The notes beneath the pieces were generated by a model. The model did not search any database. It was not told the origin of the DNA and saw only the letters and a program-made list of their open reading frames with translations. The position numbers and the translations under genes were made by a program. A DNA stretch of 64,000 bases from Poa pratensis (taxonomy: Eukaryota; Streptophyta; Magnoliopsida; Poales; Poaceae): the NCBI GenBank assembly GCA_947311845.1, contig CAMZMU010000115.1, positions 31,333,401 through 31,397,400 of the forward strand, in the 5' to 3' direction. Below are positions 44,345 through 57,436 of this stretch, one piece after another; within the stretch, counting starts at the first letter, position 1; each line of letters opens with the position of its first letter.

Positions 44345-45927
44345 GTCTCCAACGTATACATAATTTCTGATGTTCCATGCTTATATTATACCATTTGCTA
44401 CATGTTTTACATACACTTCATATCACTTTTATGCATTTTCTGGGACTAACCTATTAACAAGATGCCGAAGTGCCAGTTCCTTGTTTTCTGCTGTTTTTGG
44501 TTCCAGAAAAGTACTTCTGCGAATATTCTCGGAATTGCACGAAACAAAAGGCCACGTCCCTATTTTTCCAACACGTACACGGAGTCCGAAGGAGAGACGA
44601 AGAAGCGCCAGGAGGTGGCCAAACCATCTGGCGGCGCGGCCCCCCTTCTGCCGCGCCAGCCTGTGGTTTGGGCCCTCGGGGCTCCACCGACGTCGCCCCT
44701 TCGCCTATTTATTCTCTCAGACGCGAAAACCCTAAAGAAAAAAGTCATATTTCCAGAAGAGTTCTGCAGCGCCGCCGCCATCGACGACAAGTTTCGGGGG
44801 ACAGAATCTCTGTTCCGGCACGCCGCCGGACGGCGAATTGCCCCGGAGTCATCTCCATCGGCACCACCGCCATCTTCATCGCCGCTGCTGACTCCCATGA
44901 TGAGGAGGGAGTAGTTCTCCCCCGAGGCTGAGCGCTCTACCGGTAGCTATGTGGTTCATCTCTCTCTCTCCCATGGTGTGATCTTTATGTGATCATGTGT
45001 ATTGCTAGTATCGCTGAATACATTAATAATGTTTATGCTACTCAAGTGATTTTGTCTAGTTTCTGGAGTCATTGTGACAACACGGTATCAAGGTGACAGT
45101 GCGGGTACTTGTGTGACTCTATGAATAATTTAGACATTTATCATGGCTTATTCTTGAGAATTGTGGTGTTTGTTTACTCAGACTTTGAGGTGTGCTTTTG
45201 CAGCCCTACGCATAGTACGCTTGCTTCATCAAGAAGGAGAATAATCCCGAGTAGTATTTACTTGTGTTCAGTTGTGCTAATCTAGTTGAATATGTAGATG
45301 TTACTCTTTATCTATTATGCACTCTAGAGGCTACTTTAATATGAACTCCGGTACTCTCCACGGTGTAAAGGTGACAGTGTGTGCACCGTGTGTGATTCCT
45401 TTATGACGTTGTGGCGCTTGTTTACTCCGGCTTGAGGTGTGCTTTTGTAGCCCTACACAATGAATGGTGTTTGTTATCCAACAAGAGAGTGTTTAAGAGT
45501 AGTTTTTATTTATTCAGTTATGAGATCATTGTTGAGAGTGTCCACTAGTGAAAGTATGATCCCTAGGCCTTGTTTCTAAGCACTGAAACACCGTTTACAA
45601 CAAGTTCTGCTACATGTTTGCTTGCTGCCATTTTTATTCCAGATTGCAATTACCATTTATAATCATACATATTACTTGTATTTCACTATCTTTTCGCCGA
45701 ACTAGTGCACCTATACATCTGACAAGTGTATTGGGTGTGTTGGGGACACAAGAGACTTCTTGTATCTTAATTGCAGGGTTGCTTGAGAGGGATATCTTTG
45801 ACCTCTACCTCCCTGAGTTCGATAAACCTTGGGTGATTCACTTAAGGGAAACTTGCTGCTGTTCTACAAACCTCTGCTCTTGGAGGCCCAACACTGTCTA
45901 CAAGAATAGAAGCACACGTAGACATCA
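44345..45927 (+). mobile_element. Solo-LTR-like block, Sabrina/Athila-type gypsy (tentative)
   Basis: The start (CGTCTCCAACGTATACATAA) and the end (CACACGTAGACATCA at 45927) match my recollection of the ends of a very common Triticeae gypsy LTR of about 1.6 kb. Inside are a TATA-like CTATTTATTC near 44705, two partial repeats containing GAGGTGTGCTTTTG (about 45190 and 45435), and GTTGGGGACACAAGAGAC. No primer site or internal coding region adjoins it, so a solo LTR is likely. The extreme 5' bases are diverged and no clear target duplication was found. Confidence 0.55.
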
Positions 45928-46873
45928 GAGGCGTCGCCGCCGGCGTGGAAGGTTTGCTAAGTTCTTCTCAGATTTCTGCCATTTTTTCTGTCGATGTGGC
46001 TCCGTTCTCGTTTTCGTTGGAGGCGGATGCATGCGGCGGCGGTGGTGGTGTCGGATCCCGTCGTTCAGCGGCGTTCTGACCTCATGGAGCTCTTCGTCGA
46101 CGCGCCGAGCGTGTGTAGTTATTCTGTAGAGGGACGGGGGTGAAGCGGATGTGTTATTTTGCTTGATTCCCTTTCTATTTCGTTGTGTAGATGATGTAAT
46201 TCGTCGCGGTTGTTAGAGGTGTATGCCGTCGTCGCCGTGAAGGTGGTGTGAAGGATACGTCGGGGCGGCGCTGGACCATAGGTGTCTTCAGCACATGGGT
46301 AGTGTAGGATTTTTGTTACTGTTTTGTCTGAATCCATACGTAGTTGGTGCTCTGTTTTTGCTGCTGATGCTTTTGTATGTTGGGGGAGTGCTCGTTTGTT
46401 GATCTCGCCGGTGGCGGATCTGTGTGCAATCTATGTGGTCAGTATTATAATATCAGTTAGAGGTACACACGATTCGACCCTGCAAATGTTGGATAATGAC
46501 CTCACCAGTATGGTATAGCCTTCATTTTGAGCTTTTTTACATCACTTGCTGGAATCTATTTTTTATGTATCTGTGTTGATAAGGGTCTCCATCATTTGGT
46601 ATTCCACCCATAGCTTTTTTTGTATAATTTCAGATGTTTGAGTAGACAGAGGTTGGCTTGTGTGTCATTTACTGGAATTTTATAGTATCGTTCTATTTGT
46701 AGTACTGGCAATATAACGAAGAACCATATGTGGTTCACTGGCAACTTGTATAATTTGTAGAGTTTTTAGCTTTATTTATTGCAACACTATTCTGTTATTG
46801 TAGCTTTGTAGTTAATTTTGGTTATTATTTTGTTCTCTGTAAATGCCCATGATGTTGATTCTTCCGAGTTTTT
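45928..46873 (+). promoter_or_regulatory. 5' region of the Ulp1-like gene / left side of the Mutator-like block
   Basis: GC-rich to about 46120, then AT-rich. No conserved protein was recognised. It would contain the promoter and any left terminal inverted repeat of the element, but I could not find a match to the right side. Confidence 0.3.
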
Positions 46874-49800
46874 ATGGTGCGTAGATCGGAACGTGTTTCC
46901 AGTGATTATGGTGGTGATAATTATGATGGGTACAGTCTTTCAAGCGATCACGATGTGAGTTTTGTCTATCTCTCTGATTTTTCCCTTTGCTTTTTTGTAA
47001 TAGACCATACGTGGTTATGTGATAATCGTCGGAAGTTATCATCTTGTTTTTTGTTGTGTTTTTTTCAGGTAACAGCCCATGAAAGGAGAGACCTAGCCCT
47101 AGATGATGCATTTTTCGGTTTCTTCATGAAGCAGGTTTGTTGTAGGGCTTTTTCTTTTTGTACTGTACAATTGTTTTGTTGGGCATGGCTTATGTGTTCT
47201 GTAACAACCCATTTTTTTTTTTTTTTTTTTGCAGGCTGTCAATAGTTTGAAGAGGAATTTCTCAGACTTTTGCAAGGATACGATTGGACCCAATGAGGTT
47301 AGCACTTCATGTATCTTCTTTTTTTCTTCAGGTGTTGTTTTTGGTTCCTTGTTTAAACTGTTGTTACGGTTGTAGGCTAAGAAGAGTAAAACATATGGTG
47401 TTGACAAGAGTGCTTTTACTTGATATGGGTGCAAGTATTTCATGCAAGTCTTTAAGAATTTGACCCCTCAGCAAAGATCAATAATCGAGAAATTTGGGTT
47501 TCGGTGTCTCCTTCTGTTTGATTGTTGTCACATTTCATCAGACTTTTGCAGATGGGTGGCTGACTGTATTGATCCCCACTGCTCTCAGATGACAATATGT
47601 GGGAAGTCCCTTAAGATATCAAAGGACACCTTTCGTGTTGTCCTAGGTTTGCCTGTAGGTGGGCTGCAGATTCCACTAGATTGTGATGATGGCAGGGCTT
47701 TTATTCTTTCACATTTCAAGTTATCAGAGATGCCTCATATTACTTTCTTTGGGAATAAGCCGAGCTGCTCTGATCCGTTAAGTGAGCTTGATGTATTCGT
47801 GTGCTTCATGTCTGTTGCTATATCTTGTTTTCTCTGCCCCGATGTCAGTGAGTCTGGCAACTGGAAGTATCTTTCAATACTCAAGGACCCTGCTGCAGCT
47901 AGAGGGTATGATTTCAGTCAGTTTGTATACGCCCACTGTCTCAACAGTATTCATGAGTTTAGCTCATTTGGCAAATTGAAAGGAAGAAGGATGAAGGCAC
48001 CTGTTGGTTGCAACTATGTGCCAGTGGTGAGTGATTATGTCTCCTATTGTGTTCTTTTCTGATTCATTTTTTTATGGTTTGTTCAGGGTATCTCTATTTT
48101 CTAGGTGCGGTACCTCGATTGTTTGGACTTTGGCACACTGAATGTTGCCAGTGTCATCCCAGGGTTCTTGTTTGGAGGGGGAACATGATTAATACATTCT
48201 CAGATCTTGATCGAAAAGGTGGACGACAGTTTGGGAAGAAACAGTTGAAAGACACATGGAACCATGGGCAACATCTGAATGTATTTTTTTTGTTTGCTCT
48301 TTTCGATATATGTTGTTATCTATTTTATGTCTCATGTTTGTTTTTGTTGTGCTCTCTGATGTGTTTTTGTGTGATTCTGATCAGGGCTTATCGTCTTCTC
48401 ATGCATTTGGGGTCCCTAGACTATCTCTTGGTGCCTCTCCATTATCTATTGACTTCAGGAACAAAGCTCGAGACCAGTTTGTCAGCTCACTCCAGCCTGA
48501 TGTATGTTTTTTGGGGTCATATTTCTTATGTTGTCTTATTTGTTTCCTCTCTTTTTTATAGAATTATGAGACTCTTTTTTTTCATATCCAATGTGATGAT
48601 AGCTTAGTTCCAACCTTTTTATCTTTTGTCTATTTTGTAGGTAGTTGATGGTATTCTCAGTATTGGTGATAAGTTCCTTTCTACCAAGTCTGCAACCAGT
48701 AAAAGAAAACTTGAAGATTTAGTTAGCAGTGTGCTTGATTTCTTATGCAAGTCAAGTCATATGCACGGAAAAGCATCTGTCAATCATCATGTACCTGATG
48801 AGAGCAATGGTAACCAGAAAAAGCCAACTTGCAGAGTTGAGTCTGAATATTTTCAGCAAAAGTCAACTCTCATGCTTCAGGGACCTGCAAAACTTGTTGC
48901 ATCTGCATCTAAAAGAAGCCCTGAACCAGGTTAATCTGTGAGCCCTCTTTTTTACCTTGTTAGTCAGAGTTAATATATTATTCTCATCCATCTTTGTGTT
49001 TTTTTGCAGTCACTCCTGAGTGTTTCATAACCAAAGTTGTGGATGGTCGTACTCATTCGACAGGTAACTTTTCTTTTTACTTTTTGCAGGGGTGTTGTTT
49101 GTTCTTTCTTTCTCATCTTTTTTTCATGTGTCCCATATAGGTAACTTTAGTTGTATTCTTTTCTTTTTGTGTTTGTCATATACAACAGCCCCTGCTATGC
49201 TCCCGCTTAAGAAGGTGAAGGCAAGGAACTGTAATACTATTTCCGTAGAAGATGGAGAAAATATCTTCAAACATATGTCTTGTCCAGCCAAATCAAAAGG
49301 AACTAACCCGTTATAGATGTCCCTGAGTATCCTTGCATGGAGGTATGGTTTTTTTACGCTCACAAACTGTACATTCCTATTTTATAGTTTTTGTTATAAT
49401 TCTTTATTCTTTTTTTTTAGCTGTGTCTTACTCTGTTTTTTTCGTGTAATACAGCCTGCAACTGAAGGTTTCAAGTTGAATAGATTGAATGGTCCTCAGA
49501 AAACTGGATCAAAACAAGTTCCGATCTAATCGCGGATTTTTCTCCGGATCCCTCTTTGGTAAGTAATGTATATTATGTTTTTCTATCTGTTTTTTAAGCT
49601 TTTGTTTTGGTTTATTTTACCAGATGTTTTGCGCTTACATGGCTTCTGCTCTTTTTGGTTTTTGTTTTCAATGTAGGATGTGAATGTTGGGGGAGTTCGT
49701 ACTGTTGGTTCCAATGATTTATAGAAGAGATGTGCTGAGTTGTCAAAGAAAGCAGACACCATTTACAACAACATGATGGTTCCCAGACAGAATGGAGTGA

Positions 49801-51218
49801 AAGGTGTGTCGACTTTCCAACACAATGCACCTGATGTTCAAGCTGAAGGAACTTCCAAGAATGCACATGATGTCCCCAGAACCAAAGTACTCCCCAAGTA
49901 TAAGTTTGTGAACTGGCTTGTCACTGGGCAGAATCCTCCTCTGCAGAGTAATGAAAGATTCCCTGTGTCTGAAGAAGACATCATCAACTACTCATCTATC
50001 GTTGAACTTGCACACAGTCCTATCAAGAAGTAAGTTTTTTGATGCAGGTAGTGTAGTATCCATTCTTGTAAACAGTTCTAATTATCTTTTAATATGGGTT
50101 GCTTTTATTTGTTTTTTGCAGGAATTCGAGTGTGTCATACCCCAAGGTGCATTGCAGTTATCAGTCACTGGGAGTGTCTTTCATGCCTAATGGTGAAGTT
50201 GATAACTTCATCATACCCTATTTTTGCCGCTTGCTTTTGAAGAACGACATCCTACCATTTCTGGGAGGCATTATTTTTCCCCCATATTGGTGTAAGTATA
50301 ATTTAGCTGTTCTTTTTTTGGTGTGAAAAGCTTTTTGCCATCACTTTTATCTGAAATGATAGCTATTATTTTGTTATCTTTTTTCTTCTTGTTGTGTTAT
50401 CCAGGATGCTATTTTGAAGTATGTGGGCCTAATCAAGAGGTCACCGTCGAAAAGCTTTTGAAGGTGCAACAAAAGCTAGCAAGGGGAGAAACCTTGGACA
50501 CAGAGATAATACGGTACCATTTTCTTTTGTCTCTTTGTTTGATGAGTTTTTTGTAATCCTTAGTCTGTATCTTATCTTTTATTTTGTCTTTTTTACAGTT
50601 GTTCTTCCCAATTGTGACTAATGGGCATTGGTTCGGGTTTGCTGTTGACTTCAAGTATAAGGTCTTTGCATTCTTGGACTCATTACTTGATCAGAACTCC
50701 CAATTCCACCTAGCAACGAAGGATCGTTTGGTTAGTGAATTTTGCTTTATTCATATCTTTTTTGCAAGTTTTGTTCCTTCATTTTTTCTTGGTCTGAGTT
50801 GTTGTTTTCTTGCAATGAATAACATTGTTATGTTTTGCATTGGTTCTTTCAGATAGAGAACTTTATACATTTGTGGGAAGTTATCATCAGCCAGAATCAC
50901 AATTTTGGTGATTTCAAACCAATACCCAGATGTCCCTAAGCAAAACAAGGGGTAAGACTCTCTACCATATTTTGCTTTTTTCGTTATCACTGAAACTATC
51001 TATCTTTTGTTTGTTCTTATTCCTTGTGTTTCTTTATTTTGTTTGTGGCTCACAGTAGTCATGATTGCGGAGTGTTTGTCATGAAGTTGATGGAAACTTG
51101 GAAGCCTGATGTTGACACTCGTACTATTTTCTCGCGCCGTGATTCTCAACCTGAGGATCTGTATGCGAACAAGATTTACTTCTACAACCAGAACGACAGA
51201 TATGAGTTTGGTCACTGA
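46874..51218 (+). pseudogene. Ulp1-like (C48) SUMO-protease-type gene of a Mutator-like element, decayed
   Basis: Many small exons with T-rich introns: 46874-46954, 47069-47134, 47235-47297, a large exon to 48026, and more to the stop at 51216-51218. The N-terminal part has FDCCHISSDFCRWVADCIDP and VVLGLPVGGLQIPLDCDDG, a plant-specific domain often found before Ulp1 domains. The C-terminal part is a C48 peptidase with His in TNGHWFGFAVDF, Asp in FAFLDSLL and Cys in SSHDCGVFVMKLMETW. Damage: TGA at 47421, a frame change near 48160, a stop around 49718, and a shift near 50930. Ulp1-like genes are known cargo of plant MULEs (KAONASHI class). It lies tail to tail with the transposase. Confidence 0.75.
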
Positions 51219-51844
51219 TTTTTATGCAGCGGTACATGTTTCTAGTCTTGCATCTTTTTTGTAGTACTTTATCGAATTTTTTTAGTCATGTGGTAGATTT
51301 AATTTTTTGCAGTTCAGTAGTATGTCTCTTACTTTCTGTATGTTTTTGGTTCAGGGCTGATGATGAGCGTGCGCCTGGGGTGGGGGGTGATATATAATCT
51401 CTTTTGTCATTCAGGAGCCAAGTTGTGTTCTCTCCTGGAACATCAAATGCACTTGGGTTGTCTGATTTTTTTTTTTTTTTCTTTTGCCCTTGGCTGGCAC
51501 AAAACAAGATCAAAGTGTATGTGTGTGTGTAAGACTTTTGCTGCAAGTGGGTTGTAGCACTTTGTTCTTTTTGACGTCATGCTTTTTTGTTAGGTGTGGA
51601 TGAAGTCTATCATTGCTATATCATTACCAATTTTATTTTCCTTTTTCAGTCCGTGCCACCATCGCAATGAAATCAAGTGGTTGTTTCTACGTGTAGTAAG
51701 CATGTATTTTGCTCTAGCATTTTTTTGACTTGCATCAAGGTGTATATATAACTAAATCACAACTTTTTTTGTTGCACAATTTAATTAGTTACAACCAGTA
51801 GTCCAATATAGCATACAACCAAAGCTTGTAGACCCTTTTTTGTT
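51219..51844. other. Spacer between the convergent Ulp1-like and transposase genes
   Basis: Very T-rich 3' ends with a short TG run near 51520. No coding potential seen. Confidence 0.4.
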
Positions 51845-54800
51845 CTACATCATATCCTTCATGATAGTTACAACCAGTAGCTCAAAGGGAGCATTTTCAA
51901 AACAAAATGATGTGTTACAGGCCATCTGGACCCCTCTGGCATTGCACATCTCCTTGATCTTGCACGAACACGGAGGGATGTTCTTCGGTGTCTGGTCGTT
52001 TTGCAGTGTTCTTCTTCTGCTCTTTTTTGTTGATGTGTGGCCTCTTTGCTCTTGTATTGGTCTTTGGCGGCGCTGCTGGGCATTCTCTGCGACTTGTGTT
52101 CCTGGTTTAACAATTTGTAAATGTTGAAGCTTTTTTAGTATCTGTTTTGAATTATCAGTTTTAACATCTATAGTTTTTTTCATGCACTCACCTGAATCAA
52201 CCTTCTTTTTTACGTGACCGCTTTGGTTTGGCAAGTTGTACTGTTTATCCAGGTTGGTGCATTTCCTACGGATGTGACCATATTTGCCACAATGGCCGCA
52301 TTTGTAGAATTTTCCTGCCTTTATAGCTTCTGCAATGGTCATCAGCCTTGGCCTCCCCTTTGTGTTTGCATCATCAGGGTCTAGCAGTTCTATCGTCGAC
52401 ATATCATCATCCCCGACAGAAGGGTTTGCAAAGTTTGCTATTGTTCTTGTTTCAGCTGCTTTCTTTTTCATTTCTTCTTGAAGCTCTATTTCTATGTCTT
52501 CCAGCCTCTTGTCTACTCTGTCCATCTCTTTTTGCAAGTATTCATACTTCCTTGGATGTGTGGCCCCTTTTGTAGCTATTGTGACCATCCTTCGGGCAAG
52601 CACATTGTATCGGAGTGTATCATTGTCAGCTATTTTTGGTGGTATAGGTAATGGATTCACCCTCTTAATGTCTTGCGCCATCTGTCAATTATGTACTTAT
52701 CCGGTATTTTATCGATGTCCAAGTGTAGCATCACCTTTAGTATGTGAGAGCAAACTAATCCATTTTTCTTAAACTTGCAGCAGATGCAGTGGTATTCTTC
52801 CTTCTCCAAGTCAACCTCTACCACATAAGTTCTTGATCTGTGCTCTTTGATGGGATAATTTGGTGCTTGAAACACCAGGTACAGCTGTCCTTGTTCCTCT
52901 TCCTTAAGCCGTAGTCTTGTTACATCAGTTAGAGTTTTCTGAAATCTCCTGAATATGGATAGGTTATAGAGATCGTGCGCCTGAATTTCTATGTAGTATT
53001 TAGTCAACATTTGCTCATGAGGCACTTTCTTGTGTATTGCATTGTGGTCACACTCATTCTCTCTGGAATGAATTGAGTCCATGATTCTCTGATATTCTCG
53101 AAGAAAACTTGTCATGCTGCATTGTGCACCCACACCTCTCTTGAATAGCAAGTTCATCCCTTCACTCCTTGCTGTTGTTTGTAAGAAGGGGAAGAAATTT
53201 TTCTTGAAGTAAACAGCACCCATCTTTTTCTGCTGTTCCATATTGTTTGGAAGAATTCAATGTGTTCTACTTTAAAATCTGATATCATTTGTTGCCATAG
53301 TGTCTCAAACTCTAGCTCTGTTAGCGAGTTGTCTACTACGTCTTGAAACTCTTCAAACAGCCCTTCATTCAGTTGGAATGTTCTGCCCACTTTCTGTTCT
53401 GTTTTGCTCTTCACATGATACACACATCACTTGTGAACTGTCATTGGAAGCACGACTTTTATTGCAACTTCCATAGCTCTGTCTTGGTCAGTAATGATTG
53501 TTTGGGAGTGTTTCCCTCCCATTGTATAAATGAATTCTCTGAAGACCCACTTGAAAGTTTCAGCACACTCATTAACAATCAGAGCACATGCAAATAGGTA
53601 GGTGTGTCCATGTTGTGACACACCAACTATTGGAGCAAATGGGAGGTTATACTTGTTTGTAAGAAATGTTGTGTCAAAGCTAATGCAGTCCCCACATGTT
53701 TCATAGAAGCTCCTTGATTTTCCATCTGCCCAAAACACACTCTTCACCTTGTTGTTTTTATCTACCTGGAATGAGTAGTAAAAACTCTCGTTTTCGGATC
53801 ATTTCTTTTTGAAGTACTGCACAACTTGCATGACATCATTGTTCTTTAGTTCTCTGTTGATGACTGTCCCATAGTTACTCACCTTCTTCCTGTTATATGG
53901 TGTTTTTTTGGGCCTCCTCGCAGATACGACAGCACTGATACTATCTTGCTTGTAGTTATGTTTGCTTGTCGCAGTGACCTTATCATTGCTTTCTCTTCAT
54001 CTGTCATGTAGATGTGTGACCTGAAGAACCTGCTTTATGGGCTTAGAGCATGGTTATGGTCCAGACACAGGTTTGTGATATGCCAGACCCCATTTTTCTC
54101 AGCTATAACCATTTCAACTTTGCATTTTGTTCTATCAATAACTGTTGTCTGCCTCGGCACTAGCAGCTATTCTCTATCTTGCGGTGTATTGGTTCCATAT
54201 TTGTTGCACTTCATCGTGACTCTTATGACTTCTCTATTTCTTTTTCTGCTAGTTGTCCTGGCAGCTGACACTAGCAGTTGAGAAGCCAACTGCAAATGCA
54301 TACATGTTGAAGAAGTTCTGAGCTTTTTCTCGCGTTTCAAAATTCATCCCTATTTCTGGTATCTGATCTTTGTCAATTGTGTAGTCATTTTGCCCCTGCG
54401 AGTTTTGATCTTCGTTTTCGATGAAGTTTTCAACATCTTCCTCACATATTTTTGTTTCTTCTTTTTTACAATCCCTCTGGTTTTGCCCCTGCTGTTACAA
54501 GCTCTCAACTGTTTGTGTATCATTGCTGCGTGTTTCTTGTTCCAGGGTATCAGGCTGAACTGCATCATTTTGTACATTCATCTGCGACAAAAGGAAGTGT
54601 TAGAAATATTTTTTATAATTTTGACTGGTGTTTTTGCATTTTCTTTTTTAGTTTGAAGCAAGATCAGAAGTATACCTCATCGAACTCCATGTTCCTAAAT
54701 AAGTTATCTGCCCATGGATCATCATCCCAAGTCTCGTATGGTCCACTGCCACTTCCCGCCTGTAAGTTCTCACTCTCCTGCATAACAGTACATCGTTAAC

Positions 54801-55329
54801 CATGTTTGTTGTTATTTATTTATTTTCCTTGTGGTGGATCAATTACAATAGTATGGCATATAGTATATCGAATCAACACCTGTGTGTATGTTTCGGTACT
54901 TTTGTTAATCTGCCCAAGCATGTTTTGGGAGAAATTTGTTGAAAATTCAGTATCAGCCGGACATTCATTCTGCATTTTTCATTTGTATTCATGTCAGTAC
55001 ATCATATATTTGTACTAATTTTTTCACGCAATTATTTTAAATGAATTACCTGTATGGAAGAGAGATCACTCTTTGAGGAATATGATATATCATATTTCCC
55101 TTCTAGCAATTCTGTGAATGAAAAGTTATCGTCCTGCAATTTTTTGGTAGATGTGCTGCTAGAATTTTGAATTATGTTATTTTCATGAACATTTTTGTCA
55201 TGAACTTTGATTTGACGACAATAGTAAGATCATTTTTATTGTGTTTGACACGGGTACCTGTAAGAACAAGTCGGTGCATCTGAATGTTTCATAGTTTTCA
55301 CTCTCATCCCTGAATACATCATGTGTAAC
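51845..55329 (-). pseudogene. FAR1-type Mutator-like transposase gene, decayed
   Basis: Minus strand. Four small N-terminal exons (55329-55258, 55133-55050, 54969-54880, 54777-54676) encode acidic segments such as QDDNFSFTELLEGKYD and WDDDPWADNLFRNMEFDE. The main part begins at 54582. It holds a FAR1-type DNA-binding domain (IGMNFETREKAQNFFNMYAF), then WADGKSRSFY and the DDE core with Asp in CISFDTTFLTNKYNLPF and ITDQDRAMEVA. A SWIM zinc finger (YHCICCKFKKNGLVCSHIL) and a CCHC knuckle (CGHCGKYGHIRRKC, about 52300-52250) follow. Breaks include a TAG after SVSCQDN (about 54255), a shift near 53425, a shift near 53230 and a one-base loss near 52675. Some FAR1-like genes are domesticated, but the lesions and repeats here argue for a dead transposon. 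Confidence 0.8.
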
Positions 55330-55429
55330 CTGCAAAAAAATTATATATATATCAGTAACATTTCCCATATAATTTCTTTTTGTTTTGAAATCATGTGTGG
55401 TCAGTAAATAATTATTTTTCAAGTAAGCC

Positions 55430-55745
55430 TTCTCTCTCTATATATATATCTTAATGTATCTATCTATCTTAATCTATCTCTCTATATGTTTTCTATTAAC
55501 ATGAATCTCTCTTTCTATGTGTCATATAAATCTCTCTGTCTATATCTATATGAATCTCTATCTCTATTTAATCTTCCTCTATCTCTCTCTCTATCTCTCT
55601 CTCTAGCATCAGTCTATCTCTCTCTCTCTCTGTTTTGATTAAGTTAGTCTCTATCTCTCGCTATCTCTGTCTAGATTCAGGTCTCTCTCTTTCTGTCTGT
55701 CTGTCTCTCTAGATTCAGGTCTATCTCTCTCTCTCTTTCTCTCTC

Positions 55746-55795
<50 letters not shown>
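55430..55795. repeat. Pyrimidine-rich microsatellite (TCTC/TATC) tract
   Basis: About 365 bases of TCTC, TATC and TCTG repeats, ending in an uninterrupted TC run at about 55752-55793. It is followed by CAGT(T/C)-type short repeats to about 56030. It lies between the divergent transposase and B3 genes. Confidence 0.9.
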
Positions 55796-55796
<1 letters not shown>

Positions 55797-56353
55797 AACT
55801 CTGTTACATTTTCTCAGCTATTTGTACAGTGTCTCAGTTAAGTCATTGTCTCAGTTATCTCAGTGTTCCAGTCTGTTATCTCAGTGACTCAGCCTTTTTA
55901 TAATTCTCTGTTACAGTTTCTCAGCTATTTTTACAGTGTCTCAGTTAAGTTAGTTATCTTTCAGTTATTGCTCAGTATTGTTTCATTGTCTAAGTTTTGT
56001 TTCAGTGTCTCAGCATTTTTGTCTGTTTTCATATGGTACAGCCTTTTGTCATTTGTATCTGTCATCTTTTGAATCTGGACCATCTGCAACAATGCACAAA
56101 CATCTAGGCAGTACGCACACCCAGGCACCTTTTATATGCTTTTTTGGACCTATATATATGCATACATCCATTCTATTCCAGAACAGAACACACCTCTTTC
56201 CCTCTTGTTTCGTCACACAGCTCACAATCGACCAGGTTTGAGGGGTGGGGGGTGGGAGGCGCAGTGCCTCATTGTTTTTTCAGAGGTTTTGTTAGAGTCC
56301 ATCCCTTCTCTTAGTTACTGATTTCCTTTTTCTCTTCATGGCAATATTTTCAG

Positions 56354-57436
56354 ATGGCTTGTGGTAGGTGTGGATCAACAGAGGGCCGGTGTGAATTACG
56401 TCTCAGTTTAAGGAGCCCATTCTATGTGTACCTTACCAGGGATTTTGACAAGTTTTCTGTAAGTTTGGATCCTTTTATTGTCATGTTTTTCGTCATCAAT
56501 CAATTTTGTGTTTTATCACATCTCATGTTTTGTCTATTCTGTACATCTTTTTTTGCGTGCTAGGTCGTGCCATGCCATGTTAGAAAATCGTTTAACCAGG
56601 GAACTGGGAATATTGTAGACGTCGCAACACCTGATGGACACCAGTATCGCTTTGACATTAAGAAGAAATCAGGCCAACCCACACGGCTTTGTGGTTCTGA
56701 GTACAAGACATTCATTTTTCAGTTTGGCATGCGCGTAGGATACAAGATTTTGTTCAACATGCAGGAAATAACAGAGACAATACAAATCTGGCCTGAAGGA
56801 GCTAACGGCGAACCATTATACGGTATCATTTTCGGTTTATCTTTGTATTATGTGTTGAAAAATATTTTTTTTAATAATCTGACTTATGGTTATTTCTTTT
56901 CTTTTTTTGTTGTGAAGTTCTATATCCTCAAAATATGACCCCTGGAGGTATTGATTTTCACTTAACCGAGGAACAGTGGAACAGATATAATGCCATCCTG
57001 CAGGGGTCTGGTGATGTAGACTGTGTCTATCTACATTGCTTTTCTAGCTCGGACATTGAGCTAAACTACATGGTAATCTAGTTACCATTTGATATTTTTT
57101 GACTTTGTTTTGGCGATATTTTCTCCGATCTTTTTCCTAGCAGTTTTTGTAATATACCTTAGTCTCATTTCTGTTCACTGTATTTTTTTGAAGAGGATTC
57201 CGAAGATCATATCTGAAGCTCTGAACCTGAGTGATTCTGGTGATGCTTTTTTGTCCTTATATGGTGGGATGATAATTCAAGCTGAGTACGCTATATGCGC
57301 TGACGGAAGAACAAGATTCACATCTGGCTGGGATTTTTTCGTTACATCAAGCAACTTTGCAGCTGGACTGCTTGTGTTGATCATTTTTAAGAGGAACGGA
57401 ATCCAGCCAGTGAGCATGGTTTTCCATGTGCTGTAG
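56354..57436 (+). CDS. Two-B3-domain protein, 4 exons, intact (253 aa)
   Basis: Exons 56354-56458, 56564-56822, 56918-57072 and 57194-57436 sum to 762 nt with matching phases, GT-AG borders and no stop. Domain 1 (about residues 20-105) has PFYVYLTRDFDKFS, VVPCHVRKSFNQGTG, the strand YRFDIKKKSG and FQFGMRVGYKILFNM. Domain 2 (about 175-250) has RIPKIISEALNLS, RTRFTSGWDFFVTSSNFAAG and LLVLIIFKRNG. These follow the plant B3 DNA-binding fold pattern (REM-like), so a nuclear DNA-binding role is likely; the target is unknown. A splice-acceptor-like TTTTCAG directly precedes the ATG, so an upstream noncoding exon is possible. It is divergent from the transposase. Confidence 0.75.
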
